Source: Gammaproteobacteria bacterium (GTDB lineage Bacteria > Pseudomonadota > Gammaproteobacteria > Enterobacterales > Alteromonadaceae). Taken from it: a stretch of 64,000 nt of DNA. The stretch covers positions 41,906-105,905 of the forward strand of contig JAHJZX010000047.1 of assembly GCA_018826295.1 (NCBI GenBank), in the 5' to 3' direction. The notes beneath the pieces were generated by a model. It did not search any database. It saw nothing but the letters and a program-made list of their open reading frames with translations, and was not told where the DNA came from. Of this stretch, positions 1 to 9,231 are shown one piece after another; position 1 is the stretch's first letter; every line of letters begins with the position of its first letter. The translations under genes were made by a program, and so were the position numbers.

Positions 1-2646
1 TCCAGAAACAAGTCAATATCGTTGCTATCTAAATGATGTTGAACAATCCAGTGCTCCAGCATCCCCAACGTAAATCGTCCTCTGCAAGCTTTGAGCTGAG
101 GCAATACATGCTTTCTGTCCAGAAGAAGATAAACTCCCTGTAAAGCCCATTGTTGGTCAAGTATTAAATGATCGTCAAAATGACCACAACGATAAAACAA
201 CACCCCACTTTGGTGAAGGAAGTTTGCCAGCGTCATCGGCGCCGCCACGTCATAATCGGAACAGATATCTTCAAACTCTTCGAAGGAAATTTGCTTCCTA
301 TGTTTGCTCAGTGAATAAATCTCAAGTTCGACTGCCAGCCATGATTTTGGCAACCACACTTCACCATTTCGTTCCAATTGCTGCTTTACCACGCGCTCAA
401 AACTCGGAAGAAAAACAGCCAGACCATCTTTCACTTTGGTACTAATCGTTAACGGCCGGAGAGTAGGAAATGGAGGCGGATGTGGAATGGGAGCAGGTCG
501 GTCGCACTCTGGACTATCGCACTGGCTTTGGCAAACCAAAACATTGGCTTGATCACCTGCCAGTGACTTTAGATACGCAAGCCAGTAGCTTAGTGGTCTA
601 TTACGCATCTCAAGTTGTTCGCAAGCAACTTGATCGTTATTTTCAAAGTCTGGATGCCACAGTAGTAAATACAACGCACGTTGATCAATAAAAAGGCTAT
701 GAGTACCCAAGTAAACATCCTGACCACCGAAATCCCAGCACTTTAGCTCCACTTCACTATCAGGCAGGTGAAATTTATGGATCTGAATACCATGAGTGCT
801 GGGCACGGTTTCGTCAAATGCCTCCTGCCTCAACCTCCTGGCTAACTGAGTTTTACCTATTCGACCATTTCCTAACAACATTACTTTTAATGATTTTGGA
901 CTTTCAATTCCCTGTTGCTCACATTCAAACAACCAATCTTCGAAAGCTACCAGATCGAAATCCTGAGTTATTTCAGCCGGAACATGTTCTATAGCTAACC
1001 TATCACTACGCGAGTAAACATCAATACGAGGCGCGTTAAACAATAACTCTTTAAAATTATCCAAATGTAAATGTAAAGTAAGCATCTTCCCTGCAATATG
1101 AAGGTACTCTAACTTATTTAAACCGCCAAGTGCAGATGTGTCAGATAAAATTGAGTGCTTTCCTAGACAAAGAAATTTCAACTGAGTTAATGAACTTAAA
1201 TTATTTATACTTTCCAAAGCAACACACCCATCAATATTAAGATGAGTTAGATTTTCTAACTTGCTTAAGAAATCTAAATTTTTTATTGAAGCACAACCAT
1301 CCAGCCTCAACTCACGTAGATTTTTCAAATTTTCAATACTGCGCAAGCAATTTAAAGCGGAACATTTACTCAAGGTTAGTGATGTTAATAAACTTAAGTT
1401 CTCTAACCCATCCAAATTCGTAAGAGATTTGCAACCGGAAATATCAAGTTTTATTAAACTTGCAAGGTGTTTTATATCTGACAGAGATGTAATGAAGTCG
1501 CAATTGCTAACACCAATCTCTTCAATTTTATTCAATCCATTAAAAAACGCAATGTCAGTAATTGCGCTGCAATTAAAAGCCTGTAATTTTTTTAAATTTT
1601 TTAAATGTTGAAGTCCTTCAATGCATTTCAGAGATTGAGCGTGGCTAATATTCAATTCAGTTAGCTCCGCGAGCTGCTCAATTCCTGATAAAGTTAACAA
1701 GCTGGAGCACTCGCTAAGGTTTAACTTTGTTAAATTTTTTATACATCCAACCCCCTCGATGGACGCTAAATTCTCACAACTCTGTAAGTTCAATTCAGTT
1801 AAGTTCGTTAAAAACTCTATACCTTTTATGTTACGCAAATTATCGCATGCGAATAATTCGAGTCGCTCTAAGTTTATCAATGTCTTTAACGCATGTAAGT
1901 TGTCTATTCCGCAATGACCAAATACTGATAATCGCTTAAGGCGCTTGAGTTGCTGTATATCCATAAGGCAAGGTGCAGACTCGGTAAAATCAATTTCAAG
2001 TTCAGTCAAGTTACTCAACTTGAACAAATCATTAAGAGACGGAAGTGACTTATCTACTGATATCTGCAACAGTGATAGATTTTCAAGACAACTAACATGT
2101 GGAAATACTTTAGGGGCGTCACTAAAGACTTGGAGCCGCTTAAGTTTAGAAAGGTGCTCGATACCTGATAAACAAACTAAGTTGTCACACCAAGTAGCGT
2201 CGAGTGATGTCAATTTAGTAAGCTTCTCCACTCCTTCTAAACTGGTTAAATTATCGCTACCTGTGATGTCAAGTACCGTTAGGTTTGATAAGTGGGCAAT
2301 ACTTTTCAAATTCGTCAATATACTACAGCTCATCAAATTCAGATGAGTTAGATTTTTAAGTGATTTAATACCAGTAGAGAGAATCTAGAGCATAACAACG
2401 TTGGAGATCTAAATGAGTTAGTAGCTTTAGCTGATTAACTTGTTCAATATCAGTTAGTACAGTGCAACCAGATAAATTTAAACTTATCAACTGGTTCGCC
2501 AATTGCGTCAGTTCTTCAGGCAGCTGACGTAATCTGAGGTCACTTAAATCGAGACGTGTCTCGCCATTATCCAGGGCATGCTGAATGAGTCGCTGCGCCT
2601 CGCGTAAAGCGCCGGGGTGTTGAAAAGTCGCCATCCGTAGAGCCAA
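1..2646 (-). CDS. LRR-Roc(-COR) GTPase (ROCO family), frameshifted at about 2376-2381 and truncated by the left window edge
   Basis: Manual reverse-strand translation. The N-terminus (MATFQHPGALREAQRLIQHALDNGETRLDLSDLRLRQLPEELTQL) is in the listed ORF 2365-2646. After a one-base frame change the frame stays open from about 2376 to position 1, with more than 20 repeats of LTxLNLxxCxxLxxLxGIexLxN type. These are followed by a Roc-like P-loop (VMLLGNGRIGKTQLARRL), ST(T)HG, and CWDFGGQDVYLGTHSLF (G3), then PPFPTLRPLTISTKV and an alpha/beta-rich C-terminal part. Likely ATG at 2634; TTG at 2646 is the alternative. Confidence 0.85.
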
Positions 2647-2661
2647 GTTATTGTTTTAGAA

Positions 2662-2689
2662 ACTATACCCCGTAGTCACTTTCTGTCAA
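2662..2689 (-). promoter_or_regulatory. Candidate sigma70 promoter for the LRR-Roc gene: TTGACA-N16-TATAGT
   Basis: Reverse complement reads gctgTTGACAgaaagtgactacggggTATAGTttctaaa. -35 at 2684-2689, -10 at 2662-2667, ATG at 2634. Confidence 0.55.
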
Positions 2690-2723
2690 CAGCGCTGACC
2701 GATGTGGTCTGCAGACTTTTAAT

Positions 2724-3593
2724 CTACCCTACTAACTTTACAGGCACTAACCGCATACCCTGCATATTCTGCTGCCTCAGCCCCTTTAACTGCCGGCACA
2801 GCAACTGTTGATAAGGCTGAAATTGGCTGGTAACTGATTTTGCTTTGATACCAACAACAAAGCTTAACTGCTTATCCGGCAGCATGGCCGTGCTGGCGCG
2901 TTGTTGCAGTGTGGCAATATCCGGCAACAGCATGGCGCTGTAGCCTTCATTTAAGGCAATGCTAACGCCCTTGGCGTCGAAATCACCGAAGTATAATGCC
3001 GGTTTGTTTTGCTTCAGCCAGGCGGCTTTTAACGCTTTGCAGCCTTGGCTGTACTGGCTGTCCCCGCGATAGATTATTAATGGCTGGATGTACGGTAGTG
3101 CCAGCGAAAAGGCGTCCAACTGATAGAAACAATCGAGGTTTTCCACCACCAACAACGCATCAAACTGTGCCAGTTGCAGCTGTTGCCAGTCGAGATCCAG
3201 CACTTGCGCTGCTATTCCGGCAACAAGCTGTGGCTGGGCCAAGCTCAGTAACACCCGCTGTTGGCGTGGCTTGATACCAATGCTTTTTTGCTCCAGCGTA
3301 CTGATAGTGGCCGCGTCGGTGCGGCTTAGGGTACTGATGTCGGTGCGAAAATCTGGCTGGCCCAGTGCTTGTTGCACACTGGCGATTTGCTGCAGTAAAC
3401 CTGATTCAAAGTAGAATTCCGGCCGCTGCAGGCAACTGGCAGAGACGCCGCTTAGCTGTTGGATCAGGCACCAGCTTAACACTTCCTGCACCGCTTTTTG
3501 GCTGGTCGTTTTTTTCACCCTGCCCTTTGCAGCTACCTTGGGCGCCAGTTGGCGCAGAAAAAGGCAAGCTGCGGGGCTGAGTGCAGTTTGCAT
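2724..3593 (-). CDS. JetD/MksG-like Toprim-fold nuclease subunit of a Wadjet-like system
   Basis: 289 aa; Toprim-like acidic motifs LLVVENLDCF and ALYFGDFDAKG (E ... DxD); last gene of the coupled operon. Confidence 0.75.
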   Translation of the reverse strand: MQTALSPAACLFLRQLAPKVAAKGRVKKTTSQKAVQEVLSWCLIQQLSGVSASCLQRPEFYFESGLLQQIASVQQALGQPDFRTDISTLSRTDAATISTLEQKSIGIKPRQQRVLLSLAQPQLVAGIAAQVLDLDWQQLQLAQFDALLVVENLDCFYQLDAFSLALPYIQPLIIYRGDSQYSQGCKALKAAWLKQNKPALYFGDFDAKGVSIALNEGYSAMLLPDIATLQQRASTAMLPDKQLSFVVGIKAKSVTSQFQPYQQLLCRQLKGLRQQNMQGMRLVPVKLVG

Positions 3594-4846
3594 CAGGCCG
3601 CCTGTGCGTTCAGGCTGAGGCTGATATCACGAATAATCAGCAACTGGTTGCTACTGCTGGCGGGCGCTTCATCACGTTTGATAGCAAACATCTGTTTTTC
3701 GTCCAGCGGCAGGGCCTGATATTCTGCGATGATCTGATACAGCCAGATTTCGCTGTCCCATTCCAGTTGCTGCTGCAACAAATATTCCAGCGCACTGAGT
3801 TTGCCGCCATGGTCGATAACACGCAGATAAAAGTTCTCGACGTCGGTTTTCAGCGCCTGCTGACGCGCGGCGATGGCTTCATCCTGCCATTGCTGGGCAA
3901 AACTGGCCGCCGGCGTCTCGCTTAGCGACACCGCCTTATGCCGCGGCAGCGCCCGTACTAATTCGGCTAAGATCTGCCGCTCGCTGGCTTTATCCAGCGC
4001 TATCGATGCCTGCGGTACTATGGCTGCCGCCTGGTTAAACAACTGAGGCAGCTCGCTGCGGTTGGGGTAATCGGCTGGCTGGTACTTCGGGTGCTGACGC
4101 AAAAATGCCGCCATATTAGCAATTAATAACGAGCGGGCTTGCTGCTGGCGGAACTTGGCCAGCAATTCGACTAAACGCTTTTGCACTTCCAGTAAGCTAC
4201 TGTGATGCGAACTAAGCTGGTTTTGCAGCTGGCTCACCAGCAATTTACGCAAGTGGTTATTGCCCTCTGACAACTCAATTAACTCGTTAAAATCCAGCAG
4301 CACCAGTCCGTCAAGCAAACGGCGCAATTGCTTTTGCGCGCGTTCGTTTTCGCGGATTTTATCATCCAGGCTGGCAACAAAGCCAAAGTCACTGTTGAGT
4401 CTATGCCACAAGCTGTCTATCGCTTCTTCAAACTGGCCGCTTAAATCGTGCACGTGCTCGGTTAAGCGCTGAAGTTGCAGCTCGGCTACGCTGTAATCAC
4501 CTTTGTACTGCGCATCACGGTATGCCTGCACCCGGTTACGGATTTGTTCCAGTTTTTCGGCAACATCAGCGTTGATCTGGCGGCGGTTTTCATCGGCTAT
4601 CATGCTGGCAATCAGCTCACTGACCAATGGCCGCAGCGCCAGCGCCTGCTGCTCATCCGGCCGCCATAAAATCCGCGCCGCGATCAGCTTTTTCAATGCG
4701 CCTTCACTAAAGGCGGTTTCATCAATAAAGCCGTCTAAATAGCCCTGCATCAGCGCCTTATGGTGCTTGCCCAATAATGCCAAGCGCTCAGCGCCGATGT
4801 TGAACAGGTTAGAGGCGATGCCGCTGCTAATATCTGCCGGCGCCAT
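3593..4846 (-). CDS. JetA/MksF-like kleisin-type subunit
   Basis: 417 aa, helical; encoded between JetB-like and JetD-like genes with TGATG overlaps. Assigned from context and general composition. Confidence 0.65.
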   Translation of the reverse strand: MAPADISSGIASNLFNIGAERLALLGKHHKALMQGYLDGFIDETAFSEGALKKLIAARILWRPDEQQALALRPLVSELIASMIADENRRQINADVAEKLEQIRNRVQAYRDAQYKGDYSVAELQLQRLTEHVHDLSGQFEEAIDSLWHRLNSDFGFVASLDDKIRENERAQKQLRRLLDGLVLLDFNELIELSEGNNHLRKLLVSQLQNQLSSHHSSLLEVQKRLVELLAKFRQQQARSLLIANMAAFLRQHPKYQPADYPNRSELPQLFNQAAAIVPQASIALDKASERQILAELVRALPRHKAVSLSETPAASFAQQWQDEAIAARQQALKTDVENFYLRVIDHGGKLSALEYLLQQQLEWDSEIWLYQIIAEYQALPLDEKQMFAIKRDEAPASSSNQLLIIRDISLSLNAQAA

Positions 4847-5466
4847 CAGATCAGTGCCTCCTGCACGGGCGTATCATCAACCGGTAAGTGTTCTTCATCA
4901 CGGATAAAACGAATAACATCAATTAAATAGTCAATTTTTCCGGTAACAATGTAGTACTGCCTATCGTGGTGTGGTTGCAGCAGGTAGCCGTGTTCTTTTA
5001 AGCGGCGGAAAATCAGCTTGATCTGGTTATCCAGCTGCTCGCTCTGGCTGTTAAAAAAGCGATCGCTGGCCAGCTGGTTCAGGCGCTGACGCAGGCTTTG
5101 GTTATCTTCGGTGCGCAGCACAAATTCCTGCAGCTTAATGGTGTCACCGGCGGTTAGTGCGCTATCGCGGCCCAGGGTTTCCTGCACCAATTGCAGCCAC
5201 TCCAGCAGCGGCAACAAAGATTGCACCGTTAAAGCAAACTGACTGCTTAGCTGTTCACGCGCATCTTTGGTTAACTCATGGTAGCCGAGAAAAAACACGC
5301 TGTTATCGTCATTGGCGACTAAACGCCGGTTTAACGGCCGGAGGTAGTGGTTAATTTCCTGCTGGGTTTGCTCATTACTTAAATGGCGAAACGCATCTTC
5401 GTCGCTAACCTGACAAATAAAGTCTCCGGCCAGCAAGCGCTCCAGTAAGGGTCCGTGTTGTAACAT
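4846..5466 (-). CDS. JetB/MksE-like condensin subunit
   Basis: 206 aa; winged-helix-like C-terminus (LDNQIKLIFRRLKEHGYLLQP...YIVTGKIDYLIDVIRFI); adjacent to the SMC-like gene. Confidence 0.7.
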   Translation of the reverse strand: MLQHGPLLERLLAGDFICQVSDEDAFRHLSNEQTQQEINHYLRPLNRRLVANDDNSVFFLGYHELTKDAREQLSSQFALTVQSLLPLLEWLQLVQETLGRDSALTAGDTIKLQEFVLRTEDNQSLRQRLNQLASDRFFNSQSEQLDNQIKLIFRRLKEHGYLLQPHHDRQYYIVTGKIDYLIDVIRFIRDEEHLPVDDTPVQEALI

Positions 5467-8400
5467 CAGCTTGCCTCCTGCTGTTTACTGGCCAGTCGCT
5501 CGGCTAAGCGGCTGATTTTCGGTTGAATACGTTTTAACTGGCGCTTACTAGGGTCTTGCTGGCTCGGCTCAATTAAATAGCGGTGCGAAAACAGCATTAA
5601 CACATCAGATTCCGGATTCGGGAAAGCACCAACAATAACAATATTGTTGCTGCTACAGGCGGCAAACAGTTTTTCTACGTTGTGATACGCCAGGGTGCCA
5701 ATTTCATCTATCGGCCAGTGAATTATCACTTTGGCCGCGCCGCGCAGCAAGCGGGTAAACGCCAGTAAGTACTTACATAAAATTAAGTACGCCATACCAT
5801 GGCTGGAGGATTCCAATAGCTGGCGATCATTTTTTATCACCAGCTCAGAGCCGCCTTCGCTTAAATGCAGCTCAAGTCGCAGCAGGGACTCAATACTGTA
5901 TTGCTCATCGGCCCGCAGCAGCTCAACCACATCAGCCAGTGCATTCAGATATTGCTCTGACGGTAAGGCTTTGCCCGAAGCGCCCCAGTCGTCGTAAAGT
6001 TTGGCGAAATGTTTTAACGGCTGCCAAAAGCCCAGCTCGTCGATGGTCGATAAAATACGCACTTCCGATTTACTTATGCCTTCCAGCAGTAAATCATCGG
6101 CTACCGCTTCGCTTAAACGGCGGCTTTGCAGCGCGATACGACGATTAATATCACTGAACACGGTAAAGAACTTTTTCAGATCGCCACCGATGTTCTCGCC
6201 CATTTCCAGCAATTGCTGCTGGGCATCTTTTAATATTTGCAGCAGACCGTGCAAGATAGGCAGTTGCTGGCGTTTACCGGCATGATCCGGCAGTTGGCGC
6301 CGCTCGTGCTGCAACCGGTCTAAAAATTCCGGCCCGGCATCTTTGCTCAGTAAGGTTTCAAATTGCTCCAGCGCGGCTTTTAACGCGCTGTCTATTTTAC
6401 TACGCTGCTCCAGCGCTTCATTGGTCCGCGCCAGCCGTTCGATAATATCGGCCGAGGCAGTTAATGTTGCCGGGCTAACGTCAGCCAGATACAGCTCTTT
6501 AAAGCGGGCAAACACTGGCCGTAACTGCGCCAGTAACTGCTCGGCCTGAGCCATCAGCTCTTGCTGCTGCCGCTTTTGCTCGTCGAGTTTTTTCACTGTG
6601 GCGCTGTAATCGGCTTTTTGCTGCTCCAGTGCCTGCTTTACGCTGCGCAGCTGCTGTTTTAACTCGGTTTCTTTGCCCAGCAATTCTGGCCTTAGTTGTT
6701 GCCAGTCCAGCGCAATAAATTTCTGCCAGGCGGTCAGTTCATCCTGGCGGGCTTCTACCGCTTTAATGTCGGTTTTCAGCTGGTCCTGCTTGTGCTTTAA
6801 CTCGGTTAAACGGCGCGGATCTATACCCTTGGCCGATAGCTCTTCGTTAAATGCCTGCTGTAACTCTTTGATCTGGTTTTTGTTGTCTTCGCGTTTATGT
6901 TCCAGCTGGCGTTCCAGCTCGTCCAGTTGCTCGTCAAATACCTGCAGTTCCGCCTGCCAGTCGGCCTTGTGCTCCAGTTTCTGGCTGTTATGGTCCGCTT
7001 TCAGATCTTGAAGATCAGCCTGTTGCTGCGCCGTGAGTTTATCCAGTTGTTGTTGCTGCGCGCTTAGTTCGGCTTTGACTGTGGCCTGGCGTTTGGCGGC
7101 CAGCTCGCGCTGCTCTGCCTGTAGCCGGTTACGCGCATCACGGGCGTATTCGATATTTTGTTCGTACTGGGTTAGCTGCCACTGTGCCTGCTCCAGCTGG
7201 CCACGGCTTAACTCAGCCTGCTCGTGCAGTTGTTGCAGCGCTTTTTCTGCCTCGGTTTTATTCGCGCCAGCCTGCGCCAGCTGTTGCTCGGCGCTGGCGA
7301 TGCGGTGACGAATAGCCGCCTCATCCTGAGCGTAATCCGGTGTGTCTATCGCAGCCAGTTCCAACTGCAGGCCGTACAGGCTGTCGCTCAGCTCTGCCAG
7401 ATGCGGTTGTAAATCCTGCCGCTCCAGCAAGCGCTCGTCCAGCACCTTGCCCAGCTTGTGCTCCCAGCCCTGGTAGTGCAACCGTAAGAAGTGGCGCAAG
7501 CTGCCCTGCTCTGGTGTTAACTGGCGGTGCAATTGCTGCAGCTGTTGTTCAGCGCTGTGCAGGGCTTTACGGCTAAGTTGCAGCTGCTGATCGGCGTTAT
7601 CGCGCTGAGTGCGCGCCTGCTGATATTGTGCCTGCAATTGCTGTAACTGCCGGCCTTGTAGCTGTGCCTGTTGCTGCGCCTGCTCCAGCCGCAGCTCGGC
7701 ACTGCGTTGTTGCTCCAGTTCGTCTGCCGTGAGCTGTGAGGTAGCCAGCTGGCTTTTAAGCACCGCGATACTGCTGCTGATGTTGGTTAACTGCTGCGCA
7801 AACTGCTGCTGCGCCTGCTGCAACCGGCTTTGAAAAGCCTGCTCCAGCGCCGCCAGCTTATTGTCTTGCTGCTCGCGGGTGGCATCTTTTTGTTGCTGCA
7901 ACTGGCGCGCTTTGCCGCGGTGCTGCTCACTTAAACGGTTAAAGGCTTCAGCCAGCTTGATTTTACGCTGCTCTAACTGGCGTTCTAAATCGCCGTGCTG
8001 CTCTACCATCAATTGATATTGCTCAACCGTTTCTTCCAGCTGCTCACGCCACAACGGCAGCGCATCGCTATCACGCTGTAATTTCGGCATATCTTTGCTG
8101 TCATAGTCGTCAAAGCGCTGTTGCAGCTGGTCTAAGCGGGCACTGGTTTCGTGTAAGCTGGCTTCGGCTTTGGCCAACTGACTGTTTAACTCCAGCTGCT
8201 GCTGGCCAAACTGCTCTTTTAACTGCTGCAACTGGCCGCGTAGCGCATTAACCTGTTGCTCGGCATCGGCTTTGCACTGCTGTTGTGTGCTTTCATCTTG
8301 TTGTAACAGCGGCAATAAGGCAGCTAACTGCGCTTCGGCGCTGTCCAGTTGTTGCGCTAACTGCTGCAAGCGCTCAAAGTCTTGCTGCAGTTTATCCAGC

Positions 8401-9131
8401 CGCATTGACTGACGCATTTGCAGGATCCACTCACGCGCCTTGGTGTTTTTTACCTTAGTAGTCGGCAGGGTAACGCCGTCTTCTTCAAAAATGGCCGCCA
8501 GCATCGCTTTTAGCGTGTCCATTTTGCCCTCTTTGGCGTGCACGGCACTGACCAGCTTTTCAATATGACGTAGTTTGTGGCCACTGCTGACCAAGCTAAA
8601 GCTGGCGGCTAAACGGCGCAGTTTGACGCTGTCTGCATTGTTGCCACGTAGCGCGGCGGCGTCGTTTTGAATAATACTGCGATATTCGCTGGTAGCGCTA
8701 ATCTTGGCCGATACCTGCACATCGGGCCGGCTGCGCATACTGGCAGCCCAGTCACTATAGCTCATGGCTTTCACGCCATCCTCGCTTTGTGTCAGGTAAA
8801 AATCGCTCTGGTAGGCAGCGCCGACAAAGCGGTAATCGACTCCGCCATCACTTTTACGGGTCAATACCACCTGACAGATAGCGCCATCTTCGCGCTGATA
8901 TTCATAAATTAAGTAGCTGTTGGAAAATGGCAGGTAAAATTCATCAAACTTTTTGCGGGTTTTTGGCACCACCCGGTTCGGCTGCTCGCCATAAAACACC
9001 GGCACTAAACGTTGCAAGGTAGTTTTACCCGAAGCATTGGTACCGCAAATATTGGTGTGCTGATCCAGTTGTAATTCCACCACGCCGGGCAGATGAGTGT
9101 GCAGCAGCACAATACGGAGTAATTGAGACAT
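5466..9131 (-). CDS. SMC-like ATPase (JetC/MksB-like, possibly DUF3584-type)
   Basis: 1221 aa. Walker A GTNASGKTTLQR near the N-terminus, very long Q-rich coiled coil, ABC signature-like SSSHGMAYLILCKYLL, Walker B VIIHWPIDEIGTLA at the C-terminus. Confidence 0.85.
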   Translation of the reverse strand: MSQLLRIVLLHTHLPGVVELQLDQHTNICGTNASGKTTLQRLVPVFYGEQPNRVVPKTRKKFDEFYLPFSNSYLIYEYQREDGAICQVVLTRKSDGGVDYRFVGAAYQSDFYLTQSEDGVKAMSYSDWAASMRSRPDVQVSAKISATSEYRSIIQNDAAALRGNNADSVKLRRLAASFSLVSSGHKLRHIEKLVSAVHAKEGKMDTLKAMLAAIFEEDGVTLPTTKVKNTKAREWILQMRQSMRLDKLQQDFERLQQLAQQLDSAEAQLAALLPLLQQDESTQQQCKADAEQQVNALRGQLQQLKEQFGQQQLELNSQLAKAEASLHETSARLDQLQQRFDDYDSKDMPKLQRDSDALPLWREQLEETVEQYQLMVEQHGDLERQLEQRKIKLAEAFNRLSEQHRGKARQLQQQKDATREQQDNKLAALEQAFQSRLQQAQQQFAQQLTNISSSIAVLKSQLATSQLTADELEQQRSAELRLEQAQQQAQLQGRQLQQLQAQYQQARTQRDNADQQLQLSRKALHSAEQQLQQLHRQLTPEQGSLRHFLRLHYQGWEHKLGKVLDERLLERQDLQPHLAELSDSLYGLQLELAAIDTPDYAQDEAAIRHRIASAEQQLAQAGANKTEAEKALQQLHEQAELSRGQLEQAQWQLTQYEQNIEYARDARNRLQAEQRELAAKRQATVKAELSAQQQQLDKLTAQQQADLQDLKADHNSQKLEHKADWQAELQVFDEQLDELERQLEHKREDNKNQIKELQQAFNEELSAKGIDPRRLTELKHKQDQLKTDIKAVEARQDELTAWQKFIALDWQQLRPELLGKETELKQQLRSVKQALEQQKADYSATVKKLDEQKRQQQELMAQAEQLLAQLRPVFARFKELYLADVSPATLTASADIIERLARTNEALEQRSKIDSALKAALEQFETLLSKDAGPEFLDRLQHERRQLPDHAGKRQQLPILHGLLQILKDAQQQLLEMGENIGGDLKKFFTVFSDINRRIALQSRRLSEAVADDLLLEGISKSEVRILSTIDELGFWQPLKHFAKLYDDWGASGKALPSEQYLNALADVVELLRADEQYSIESLLRLELHLSEGGSELVIKNDRQLLESSSHGMAYLILCKYLLAFTRLLRGAAKVIIHWPIDEIGTLAYHNVEKLFAACSSNNIVIVGAFPNPESDVLMLFSHRYLIEPSQQDPSKRQLKRIQPKISRLAERLASKQQEAS

Positions 9132-9231
9132 AGCGCATCCTGTCGGCGGCGCAAAAACAAGGCGCCGCTATCGTCGATTTATAGCGGCTTATTATCCATG
9201 GAAAATGGCTAAATGCCAGCAAAACGCTAGC

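Noticed and set aside
224-2346. Plus-strand ORFs of 60-133 aa (224-445, 470-691, 1261-1611, 1727-1939, 1945-2346)
   Set aside because: They are antisense to the continuous LRR-Roc reading frame and their sequences look like shadow translations of Leu-rich repeats.
1-2375. 69-nt periodic similarity interpreted as a CRISPR or satellite repeat
   Set aside because: Periodicity is explained by about 23-residue leucine-rich repeats; there are no identical direct repeats with unique spacers.
5731-8912. Numerous antisense ORFs inside the SMC-like gene (Ser/Cys/Ala-rich)
   Set aside because: Shadow ORFs of a Q/A/L-rich coiled coil; no RBS and no recognisable domains.
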